Assembly (NCBI GenBank): GCA_014773175.1 | Contig: VXCM01000107.1 | Location: 143,182-207,181 of the forward strand | From: Lucifuga dentata | Taxonomy: Eukaryota > Chordata > Actinopteri > Ophidiiformes > Bythitidae | Reading direction: 5' to 3' | DNA: 64,000 nt | Shown: in pieces, positions 1 through 50,512 of the stretch | Layout of the letters: the number at the start of each line of letters is the position of its first letter | Position numbering within the stretch: the first letter of the stretch is position 1 | Notes under the pieces: model-generated | What the model saw: only the letters and a program-made list of their open reading frames with translations | Databases searched by the model: none | Told to the model about the DNA's origin: nothing | Translations under genes and position numbers: made by a program

Positions 1-881
1 ATCCCAAACCTTTTTCATACTAATTACACTAATTTAAAAAAACAACATTGTTAAACTGGATGATAAGCTGGATAGAACTTTCCTGATAAATACAGATAAT
101 ACTAACAAGTATAATTGTGCCTATAGCTTTGTCACACTGTGACAAATACATCAGGACAAAGTTCTCTTAACTCTAAACGCAAATGTGAAATGAACCTCTT
201 GTAGAAATGAGGATGGACAAAACAGCCAGATTTTGGAGGTTGTACTTTATCAGTCTGATATGTTCACAATTAGGAACAAACATGCAAATCCACACACAAA
301 GCAGAAATTGACAGTTTAGATCTCAAAAGTTAATGGTGCCAGGAGTGTGGGGATGATTTTGAAAGGAGACTGGACTGCTGACAGTGTGAAAATATATTTG
401 AACAGAGAAGGAGATGAAAAGAAGCGAGCAGAAACTTTGGAGAAATGTTTTCCATGAACTCCACGAAGTCTTATCACTGAAATTATGTTTGGCTGAAACC
501 AGATGATGTGCTCTGTCAGGCTGCTTGCTTTCAGTGTTTGAAAGGCAGAATTTTCTTCACAGTGGTGAGAATAAGATGCACATAAAAGAAATGTGGCAGT
601 GTGAAAATGAAATTCTTCCAAGGAAGCTTTACAGATGAGTTCTGCTGGAGAGATGAATAAAGCCTCTGCTCTCCAACACAAAAGGAAATGATTCTGAGCT
701 GTGGCCAGAATTCACTGTCCCCTCATGCTTCAGGTTTAGGGTTTTGGACATCTCACATGTTAGGCTCTTTTTGTACAATTCATTTGTCTTGAGAAAACAT
801 TTTCTTGTAGTTGTTATGTAAAGATTTCTCTTCCTGAATAAGATTTTTTTTTAAAAACGGCTTTCTGCTTTGTTTCTGCAG
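1..881 (+). other. ZNF236 intron (upstream part)
   Basis: AT-rich sequence ending in the acceptor of the first visible exon. No exon, RNA gene or repeat recognised. Confidence 0.6.
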
Positions 882-39133
<38,252 letters not shown>

Positions 39134-39965
39134 TCCAAACTCCGGAGTCACTCGAGTGAAAAAGCACTGAAGAGTGTTCTCTGACAATATGCTAAGCGCT
39201 GATTTTTAACCACTGCACAGGAGAAGCAAAAGCCTTTCCCAACATATTCCTTCGTTCAGATGTTATTTTAAGAAAAAAGATTTGAAGCTTTTGATGAAAT
39301 TTACACATTTGCTGCTTTATATATTGAAGGGTTCTACCACGTAGCAGTCTCCTGCTCTTTTTCAGATTAGCCGTGCAGCCAGGGGAGTCTGGTTCTGTAA
39401 TTGACCTAATGACTGTTATCTGTTTTTTTACTGTCTGTCCTCAGTGATAACCTCTGGAGAGGTTTGGCTCAAAATACAGTCATCCCAGAGAATTCACCAA
39501 GAGAATTCCCTGTTGAAGAGAGAAGAAAATGTTCTCTCAGAGGAGTTTGCTGCTTCTCTTACATGGACATGAAGCTGCAGACAAATTAACTACACAGCAT
39601 GGAAGTTTTTAATATTTATGTTGTACATATTTCATCCAGAAACTGCCTGAAATGAATTGTCATTTGCATTTTCTTACATTTTGAGCTTGTTGCTCTTTGA
39701 GGGTTCGACTGCATCGTGTTACCCGTTTTCATATGATTGCAGCACCAACATTTCCTGTAGTGCATATTGTAAATAGAGTCGTTAGATTCTGTATATTTTT
39801 TGATAAATACCCTGACATGGGTTGGTTTGGAATATTTGAGCATAGAATTTCATTTGTTTTGAAGCAAAACTAGTGTACAGACAATAAGGTGTTTTTCCTT
39901 TTTTTGCAGTGGGATTTTCTATTGTTGATAAGTTAAAAGAAATAAAATAATTTTTCTACTAAATT
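39134..39965 (+). other. znf236: ZNF236 3' UTR with poly(A) signal
   Basis: AT-rich non-coding sequence follows the stop codon. AATAAA is present at 39941-39946 with a T-rich stretch after it, so cleavage probably falls near 39,960. The exact end is inferred. Confidence 0.65.
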
Positions 39966-40794
39966 AACCGGCATTTATTTTTTATTTAGTGACTTGAGTT
40001 GTGAGAACATTATCTATATTTTCACCTCTGTAAATGTATATTAATTCCAAGAGGCCACGTTGGGATTTTTTTTTTTTTAACGTTTATATTTATCCATTCC
40101 CTAACCTTTCTTACTCAGCCTGTATCCTCCATAATTTCAATGTACCAAACTGTGCATGAACTTTTCCTTGTCTTGTTTGGAGACAAAGCTAAAGCTACAG
40201 ACCTAAAGTTCTTTAAGATGTATATGATATCAGCTAATATATTACCACAATATAGTCGACCTCAGCTAGCTAGATCCAGTCCTTTTTTTTTCCTGAGAAT
40301 TCCCTTGGATTTACATAACCATGTTTACTGAGCAGTGACACTGTGTGTTACATAAAATTTTAACACAGTAAGTTTAGTTATATGTTGCAGAACAAAGTGC
40401 AGAAACATGAGTCAGGGGAAATGTAAAAATTTTGCAAGGAAATGCAAAAATTAGTTCAAGAAATACAGAAAAATATGAAAATTCCAATATTTCCTACATA
40501 TACTGTACGTGCTGTGTCCTGTTTTAATTAGGACCTCAAATGAAGATGCACACACTCCATATAAGTACTTTGCATGACGACACTTGAGCATAAATGGTGC
40601 TTCATCTGATCATTCAAGAAACTCTTGGTATGAATAATTATCACGCATGATTCACGGCTGTATGCCCTCCCATGTGATATAATACTGACCCAATAATCAT
40701 CTAATCGTCACCTTCTATTATCTGATGATTTTTGCTGCACAAACTACACACACAATATAACATGCTACAAAGGCATTGGAGTTGGTTTTATCAT
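39966..40794. other. Intergenic gap between ZNF236 and MBP 3' ends
   Basis: About 0.8 kb separates the two convergent genes. AT-rich; no gene, RNA or repeat recognised. Confidence 0.5.
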
Positions 40795-42227
40795 TTTTAA
40801 TTTATCTTTTTATTTTCAGTTAAGTGGCTGGTTGTTTTTATTACAGGTACAACGAGTGAGGGACTTTACATTCATTCACAGGAACCACTCAGAAAAACAT
40901 ACACACAGGTACACGGCAGTCACAAAGCTCAAGTATACAAACAATACAGATCACACATGCCTGCTTTTAACACATTTGGTAGAACCATATTCAACACTTT
41001 TCCTCCCCCCACTTTTTCAGAAAACCTGCAATCACATTCTCCAGAAACCATCTGATATTGTCTTTTACAGTTAGTCACAGAGCACCTTTTTGAAATTGTG
41101 TTTTAAATATCTATATAAAGGAAACACAGCACACCGTTTAGGTAGGGAAAGGCACTTGTTTAGCTGAGATCTTCTTGAATTTGAGCTTCATGTGTCATGA
41201 ATTTGTGAAGCGAGAAACAAGACGAAGAGACCTAGACTACATTTGTGTATCGGGGAAAGCTCTGAATCTGGGATCATGCTGGAGGAGCCGTTTGAAGCAC
41301 CAGCATCATGGCTCAGATTCAGAGCAGTCTGACTGCTTATACAGGTGGAAAACAGTGCAATACAGAAGAGTTTAGTTTATCTAGATGGGTAGAAGAACTC
41401 CAATTTCACAACATTAAACAATTATTTTATGGACTGAAAAACAAATGATACGTTAGAAAGGTTATAAAATTTTTACTGCAATACTTCACAGCCAGCCTTA
41501 GGCCCTTATGACAAGACATCACATTCATGACAGGACACTTAACTACAGCTAACACACAACGAGGACAAATAGCTGAATGAAAATCAACACATAATGATCA
41601 AAAACGGCTTTCATAATACATGTAAAGTGAGTTAAACTGATTATAAAAAAAACAATAAATAGGGTCATGTTGGGATATATAGATAAGGTTTTAGGAAATG
41701 ACAAAGACAGTAAGACCAGACAGAAAACCGCTCTTTACTCAAACAGAAGCGCCCTGGTCTTTCCACCCAATCTGGAAGCGGCAATGACGGTCAAGTAAGT
41801 CGGACTTGCACCGGCCTAAACCTTCAACTGCTCCAGGTCTGCTTCAGTTTATCCACCAAAGTTAGGGAAACCACCAAAGACGCTGACAGAAACTCAAGCA
41901 CGAATAGAGAGCCATGGCAGGGGTCAGGGGTCATTCAGGCTGCACATGTGAGCGGCTTCAGCAAACAGTTCACGCCAGTGATGATGACTGCACAGACTCA
42001 GCACGACGCACAGGGAGGGGCAACAGATTGTGTCACTATCTACCAGCCAAATGGGGGCGGGGGTGCAACAGGGGGGTGATTTGTTTAGCTAACATTAGTG
42101 TTATCAGAGGTGCAGGAAAGGTGAGTTTTTGGAGGGCATGAGACTTCTTCCTTTTTTCTTCTTCTTTTTCCCCAATTTAGTCCCTTGTTCTTGAACATCT
42201 GCCCTTGTGTTGTTGGAAGGGGGGACT
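40795..42227 (-). other. mbp: MBP 3' UTR (candidate) with poly(A) signal
   Basis: About 1.4 kb with no coding exon follows the MBP stop. AATAAA on the minus strand lies at 40814-40809, so the transcript probably ends near 40.79 kb. A long 3' UTR is normal for MBP, where it directs mRNA transport into myelin processes. I could not recognise a convincing hnRNP A2 response element. The end is inferred. Confidence 0.5.
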
Positions 42228-42260
42228 TCAGCGTTTGGCTGGAGACGCACTCCTGCTTCC
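42228..42260 (-). CDS. mbp: MBP last coding exon
   Basis: Acceptor GTCTCTCATTTAG. It encodes GSRSASPAKR followed by TGA (42230-42228), the conserved MBP C-terminus (mammalian SRSGSPMARR). Confidence 0.94.
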   Translation of the reverse strand, partial: GSRSASPAKR

Positions 42261-44476
42261 CTAAATGAGAGACAAGAAACACCTGATAAATATGTGGAAA
42301 TATTTGCTCATCATTTCCCCTTTACTTTTAAAGGACTACAGTGACATTTGATAGAGTTTAGCCTGTCAGTTTCTTCACCCAGCATGTGATGAGAGTACTG
42401 AAAACAAAGCCATTTGAGTCCCCAGTAGATTGTTTAGCTCTGCCTGGTTGTCATGCCAACAGATAAACATTATCTAAACTATGAATCATCGAAAATTGAT
42501 TTTAAATTTTACCACCTAACTTTTATATTTCCAATCCCTGATAATGAAATTTCAAACTTCAGCAGTGGTTAATCATCAACAGTGGAAAAACTTTAACTGT
42601 TTGTGTTTATAAAACTCTCAAAGGCTTGTGGGCAGAGCACAGGGAGTACAATGTGCATCTATCTGTTCTATATCCCCATTTATCGTGTGGAGGGTCACAG
42701 GGAGCCTGTCCCATCCTCCCTTGGATGAGAGACCAAGAACTCCCTGCAGGTCAGCAGTCTGTCACAGGGCTAACACACACAAACTCAACCAAATTCATAG
42801 TAGCATCTACAGGAAATTAAAGGACCATACCAACCATTTTGCATGTTTGAGACTACTATATTCAATTTTCATACATGACAATCATTTCCCAAAGCATACT
42901 ACTTGAACGGTGAGTTAAAAAAAAATTTTTCCTACCTTCCAGACCATCATTGGTTTCAGTTTATTCTGGAATGCTATTAAAATCAACTTGTTGGTACTTG
43001 AAACATTCTTGGGATAGGTAATCCATCATTACAAACGACACATGTAATCAGGGTTTTTTGTTGTTTTTTTTTTTTTTTAGAAATTACGTAATTATAGCAT
43101 TTAAGTGCAATAAAAAGTGTGGAATGTATGTCTCCACCAGGGAATATAGTCCCAAAAGAAGACCTGCATTTATCAAAAAATTTAAATGACCATGATAATT
43201 TTGCATAAGTATTAGCAGGCGAAAAATTGATTTTTAAGGTGGGTGTATTGCTTCAATATTTGATTTTGAAAAATTAAGAGATTCTGCAAAATATCAGGAA
43301 AGCTGAAATATGGTTTTACCCTTTGGGAAATGATTGTCAGTAACCTTAAATGTATGAAAATTGAATATATTAGGCTCAAACATGCAAAATGGACAGTATG
43401 GTCCTTTAAGAGTTTCCAATTCACCTAAACCCAATACTTTCTATTGTGGGAGAGGAAATTGGAACGCTTAGAGTCAAACCTCAGACCCTCTTGCTGTGAC
43501 AGAGCTGACAGAGATGCTTCAAGCTCTCATTCTGCTTTTGAAAGCTGATACTAATACTTAACCATCACAAAGTCAATATAGTCCTTTACTAGTAGAAATA
43601 AGCCGTTAGTATGAGTGTGCAGTTTTATGCATTGCTGATTGATGATTTTGCAAGCTTCAAGCTCTGCAGCATAATGTAGAGTGTAAGAGGAAGTTCCTAA
43701 AAGTCCTCAGAGTGACTTAATGAGGGGATGAAATAAAAAGTTAGATGGGAAGTCGTGTTGAAGTTTGGCCACAGATATTTACATAGTGCTCCACAGTTCC
43801 TGCAAATGTGGTTTCTTTTTGAATTTTAGCCATTCCATGACTTCTGAGACAGATTCTGAGTTCTCCTCGGATCAGACATCCGGTGGTTTTCACAAAGCTA
43901 TCTCAGAGAAGAGATCATGCCAGTCCGTCACATCTTCTCTTTCAGATCAAACACTCAAGAGGATTTTAAAAGGGACAGAGATTATACAAATGAGACAAAT
44001 CTTCAAGGATTTCTTAGGAACATAATCCATAATGTGAGAAGAGTTGGACTTCCTCTTTACAGAATGCTGCTGAATGAGCTTTTGTTCTTAAGGCTATTTT
44101 ACAGCAAGAGTTCTTAAATTCTTATCTGACATTAAACCAAACAGGTTGAAACAGTGTGAATTAAAGAAAACAAGGCTTTCTGCTTATTTTCAGTCTGGCA
44201 TGTTTCCATGAGGAAGAAGAGGAAATCATCTGACTCAGTGCTAATTAGCCACATCAGACAAAAATGAAGGAAGTGCTCTCTAAGTTTTTCAGCTCTGAAA
44301 ATGTTTACTCTCTTGTGGCTTACTGACAATAATTTAGCCACGACAGATGAGGCTGCCGCTCCTGGGAAATTTGGATTTCTCTCCACCTTCAGTAATTGCG
44401 AGATAAGGTCAGGATGGCTGCCTAATTAAAACCTGACTGACAGAGCATGAAAGATGCTGCTCTTTTGAATGACGCA

Positions 44477-44516
<40 letters not shown>

Positions 44517-44545
44517 AAATCAACTAATAAGGAACTTCTGTGTAN

Positions 44546-44584
<39 letters not shown>

Positions 44585-44944
44585 AAATCAACTAATAAGG
44601 AACTTCTGTGTAACTTAGCAAGTCAAGCTTATGAATGCAGCAATCTGAAAGCATTTTCAGCTGGTTTGTTGGACTCCAGAGTTTGGTGACTGTTATGGTG
44701 TGCTGCCAGAAGTGATTCAGGCCTGAAACCTCCTGGGTGAAAACATCTAACCACTTATTCAGACTGCAACACAGAGCTATTAAATCCCATCTGTGGAATT
44801 TGGCTTTTCATGATAGCAAGCAAAGTGAAATGCTAATCTTCAACACCTACCTGTTACAGACTCTCAAGCCTAGCCAAACTAAAAAAAACACATTTTGTTG
44901 CATAACTTAATTTTTGGCTGAAAAGTCAGAATTGTATCGTTTAA

Positions 44945-44977
<33 letters not shown>

Positions 44978-46371
44978 GGTCTTGTAACAAGATCTTTCAA
45001 TCTCTCAGCTTACTTCAGAACAATTTAATTTTGAAATAATAAATTGCAGTGTTACTGAACTGTGCAATATTTTGCCATAGAAATATTGCATGATGCCATA
45101 AAACCACACTGATGTATCACTGATATGTAACAGACTTAAAAAATTAGAATATAAGGATCCCAGCTGTCTTCACTTTGACTGGGAAAAACATGAGTTGATG
45201 AATCTTGTTTTTTCATGAATAATGCACATTTGAAAATGAATCATATTGCAGGGTGGACTAAATCATTTGCATCTTTGAGCGGAGAGAGAAGCTGCACAGG
45301 GCCTTCAATAACTTTTTTAATTAAAAAAGGCCAGTCTTTCACCTATCTATTTAGCTAGTATTAATTTGGCTTTAACACTACTTAAAAATTCTCAACTTTC
45401 ATTCCAAGCTTTTCCGGGCTCCTCCTCATCTTGGGATCCAGGCTATTCATTTCCAGTAACCCCCTTACTATGACAGCCTTGACAATTTACATTTACATCC
45501 ATGTTAAAATGGATGTAAACATACTTATCAAGGCAATAAATAAATTTTGTAAATGTCATGTTAAGATCATAATCAGATTGAAACTGGCATAATCTAACAT
45601 TGACCTTATGCTATTTTAAACCTACTTATAATACATTTTTTTGTGAACGATCCATTGTTTTGTAATTGGAGTAAGCCATCTCTGCATGCATTTTGGACCT
45701 TGGCGCACCTTCCGTCATACTCTACTTAAGCAATTTTTCATGTACGTAGATTTAGCCAACAGCAGAATCCTATTAATCCTATCCATGTATGTAGCTTATT
45801 TGTATGTTTGCCTTAATTGCAGTGCAGACAAAAATCAGAGTGTAGTGTGCAGGTAAATGTATTGATTGAGCGCTCTAAAAGACCTCTGTGAGTCAGCCAA
45901 GCTGGACAAGTAATTGATGATAAAGTACAAGGGTATATGATCTCATACTACATAATGTGTATGTAAAGCAGTTACAGTATGTTAGGTGAAGCCCCACTGG
46001 ACCCTCATCTGAAGTGGATCTACTACCTTCAGCATTATTACATCAGCTCTCGCGTAAAACATGTAGCCTGCATGTAGCCTTCTCTCTAACAGCTTGTCAT
46101 TATTCTGCTGCTGCGGTAATAACAGGATTAGGATGTCTTCTAAGCAATGTCGAATACATTTGGAGTGAGTTAAATTCAAATGTCCCTCCATCACAGATCA
46201 GTTACTCACGCTGCTGCTGATTTCACTGAGGCAGAAAAACAGGAGGAAGAAGAGTGATTAGAGAATGATTCCATTTTTCTGTGCAATTTGACATTCAGGA
46301 ATGAGAAGGGCAGATTACAGAGGAGAAGGGCAGAGGAAGGCTACTGGAAAATAGCTTGGAAAGTGCATTTC

Positions 46372-46407
<36 letters not shown>

Positions 46408-49400
46408 ATTTTGAAGATCCTAGTCAGGGTGCCTTTGCCGTCCCCTGCGCTGGTCTTCTTGGCTTTAGCAGACTGTGACTTCTGGTCACCCTGTCACAGA
46501 TGAAGGAGAGGAGTGAGTACAACAAAAGAGTGCTGGAGATGTGTAACAGGGGATTAAGAGGTGGTTGACCTTTCCGCAGAGAGGGTCGGCTTTATTTTCA
46601 TTTCAGAATAGGCATGAAAAATTGAGCAAGTAAAACCAGTGAAAGAGATTTCTTTTTCTCAGAGTGCTTAGAGGTGATGGAGCGATGTACTCCACACAAC
46701 ACAAATACTGAAGAATGGATTATAGTACAGTCTTATTTCATCCTACTTTTATTTTTTCTGTTTTCTGTTGGTGCCTTAAAGGACCGTAAAGGTGGTTTGG
46801 CATGTATGAGCCCAATATATATTACATGCATTACTACATAATGTCACTGCCAACCATTTTCCAAAACATAAAATTGCATTTTAGTTTTTGTGTCATTTTG
46901 CCAAATCCCCTCATTTTTAAAAATCAAATGATTATCCACCTTAAAATTCAGTGTTTCACCTGCTAACACGTATGTCCGAATGTAAAAGTTGTTTTAATTT
47001 ATCGGTGGTGGAGGCATACGTTTTCTTCCATGTAGCTTCATGTGGATTGGTTAAATTAAGTAACAGTGACAAAAAATAATAATGTCATGTGGTTCACTGT
47101 GATGGATTAGATATCTCAAGCACATTTCAAGAAACACGTATGAGGGTTGATTTATTGGGCTCAAACATGCAAAATCACCAGTATCCTCCTTTAATTACTC
47201 AGGAAGGTAATTTGTCCACTTCCTCACAACCGATGCAATGCATCAGATGCATCTACTCTTTTAGTTAACTTTTGCAGAAGATTACTTAAACTTTTACATT
47301 TGGACAGAAACAGTTTATGTGGTAATGAGTTTTCATCATATCAACCAGAATATGCATTAAAATGAACTTTTATGCATTATAGAAGAGCTCATCCCATTCA
47401 GGCTATAAGGTTCGTTGCCTTTACAAAGCACTCAGGAGAGTTTTTCTTTCCTAAGCTACTGTCACTCACTCACACACACACACAAAGACCTAAATGAAGT
47501 GCTGATAACTTTGCCAAATGAAGCAGAAAGCGGTCTCATTTCATCCAGCCTTAGAGGAATTTATGAAAGGAGACACACATAATGAAGAACAGAATAATGG
47601 CGGTGTTATCATTAACCTGGACTATGTGCTCATACCTCAGATAACTCAGCCTGCAATGTTACAAAGTAGGAATGCAATATTCAAAGATGGACTGAAGTTG
47701 AAGGCAAATGGGAAATGAGTGTGTTATCGCTGACGTCTGAACATATTATGAAGAATAAAAGGGCTGATAGTAAGCAAAATGGAAATAGAGTCAAAGCATC
47801 ATGCTGGAAGGTCGTCTGAGAGGATGACCTCTGTTGCCCTCTCATCATTAGACATGACTCGCCTAGTTTCCAGAAAACCTACCAGTCCTATCTTGGCTGC
47901 TAGTCCTCTCCACTGGACATGTAAAGAAACGAGAGACAAGGAAAGGGAGAAAGGAGGCAAGACAAATAGAAAAGTGTGTCTTACTCAGAGTAAAGGCAGG
48001 ATGGGAAGGAGAGGAGGCAGGTGGGAGGGTCCGTCCGGGGGCAGGAACAGATGCAGGGACAGGGTGGTGGGCAGATAAGGGGACACATGGGGGACAGAGG
48101 AGCGAGGCAGAGGGTTTGCATTGAAAGAGCAGAAATTTAGACACAAAACACAGACATACAATATGTGATGATATACAAGCTAATATTTAATGTATAAGGT
48201 CAGTCTAACATTTGTTTGGATGAATCTTCAGCTAAGCAAATTTTGAAAAGATTAGTTTACTTTAGAAAAATGTGTGACTTTTTAAAATTTCAGGCAACAT
48301 CCATGTAGTTGTCTCACAATTAACAGTGTGAATCGCTGAAACCTCTTCCTAATTCAGCCCTACCTGACACCATTTCACTCCTCTGAGTCATTTTATTTTA
48401 TTTTTTTAATTTTGCTGTGTTATAATCTGACTCTACCATTAGAAGAGTAGTTCTCAAACTGTACATGCACCCCCAGTGGTACTTGATGCATCCTCTGGTG
48501 GTACATCAAGTGACTCTGGAAAAATTTCTGCAGTTGATAAAAACATTTGAAGTGCACTGAAATTACTGTGACAAATTATTCAGAAATAAAGTGGCTTTTG
48601 TGATTCTTTTTGCAAATAGCTGAAATCTAATTTAAAAACTGTATAATTCCAACTGTAGTTTAAAGTTAAACAGACTGAAACTAATTTATAGAGATCTTTT
48701 TAATTTTATTTTTGACATTTATCTTGAAAGGACAATTAATTTGAACAGGGAATGTTATTATAGTGGGTATGTCCACTATAATAATATATTTATCTGTCTG
48801 TCTAAGCTATAGCAGTGTAAATCGGACTCACCCTAGACTTGGGAGGAGCAGGGGAGACCTGAGGAGTTAATCACAAAAAGTGAGACAAGTTTGACAGAGT
48901 TAGTGAGATCAGGAGAAAAATGACAAAAGAGCAAAAAGACAAACATGGAGGGAACATGGTGGAAGAAAAGAGCACGACAACACTGATATGCTGGAGCACT
49001 TTGAAGACTGTAAGTGTTTTAGAACTGTAGTTTATTGTTAATATTACTCACGATCGTGCGGAAGAAATGAACCACGGCGTTCTCTGCTCCACGTTTACGT
49101 GGGGAAGCTGCAGAAGCTTTCTGAGGGGCTGGAGAGAGAGCACCTCGGAAAGACCCCTGGAAAGGAAAGGAAAGGAAGGACAGGAAAGAAAGAAAGGAAA
49201 GGAAAGGAAAGGAAAGGAAAGGAAAGGGACAATAAGCCTACATGTTAAATTAATGCATATTTATACAATAGTAAATACTGAGGATGAGATAGTCATCCAC
49301 ATGGCAGGTTTATCTTTCTGAAAATAATTAATTTGTACAAACTAGTGCAGTGCCTGTTCAAAATGCCTATTCAGACTGGGCCCAACTTTATGGTGTGTGC

Positions 49401-50481
49401 TGCAGACTACCATAATGTACTGTAGTTCTGTACGTCTTCGTGACCTAGATTTGTTTGCTATACAGGGTCGAGTTGAGGCTGTGGCACTGCAGTGGAGCAT
49501 ACGCTGCCATGGCCGGAGCGTATCCTGCCACGCGGACTACTTTTTACTGGCACAGCTCAATTCAAGAACCGCTTATCCAAACAACTTCACACGTGACATT
49601 GCACATCCTTGGGTCCTGAGCAATAAACCTGCCGAATATCAACGTCATACAGTGAAGGGTTCTAGAGATATTGGTGCCACAGACAGACATAGATTATTGC
49701 CTTTATAGTTAGATTAAATATTCAGACAAACCAAAAAAAAAAAAAGCTATATTTGCCTTTTTCTTATTTTCTTAATTTTGTATTTATCTTTATCCTCTCT
49801 TTCTACAGTACCATAGCCATGATTAACAACTCTGCTGCTACATGAAGCTAGCTTATTAACAACCTTGCTACCTGCTACCTGAAGCTAATGTGGCAAATAA
49901 AGCTAGCATGGCTAATAAACATATTAATATTAATAAATATTCAGAGATTTGATGAAGATGTTGATGATACTGTAAAGATTATGTGGTTATAAATATCAAT
50001 CTTCCTATTCTAGCACAGTTGAAAGCTGCTCAGGAGCTTCTGAGATGCAACAAAAGTGAATCTGAATATACAGTATTTTCATGTTCATTGCTGTGGAAAA
50101 GTTTTGTATCTTGTTTCCTGCATTTCCACCCACATATGCAGCCATCAGCATCAGCATTAGTCTCACGTAGCCGATGCCTGCTTCATTAACCCTTATCCAA
50201 AAGCAACTAAAACCTTTGGCATCGAGTCACTGAAAACAGATTAAACCTAAAAAAAAAGTGCAACCAACGTTGTCCACATTCGCTTGTCAATGCCTTGATC
50301 TTAACAGTGGAGACTAATTACCATCCAAAAGTGCAAATCAATGCAAGGAAGTTCTTCAAAGTCAGACTTTACAAAGGCAGTGTCACGATGAAAGCTTAAT
50401 GGGTCGATACCCTCTGACATTTAAAGTCTGCTCTCTTAAAAATAAAATTCTGTTTTAACTGGAAACAGCACAGAAACACGG

Positions 50482-50512
<31 letters not shown>

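Noticed and set aside
316..681. 121-codon open frame on the minus strand
   Set aside because: No domain or splice support and sequence composition typical of an intron; probably chance.
41880..41925. hnRNP A2 response element in the MBP 3' UTR
   Set aside because: A short GCCATGGCTCTCTATT-like string is too different from the mammalian element to call.
47779..48144. Overlapping frames in a purine-rich part of an MBP intron
   Set aside because: Low-complexity sequence, no splice sites or MBP similarity.
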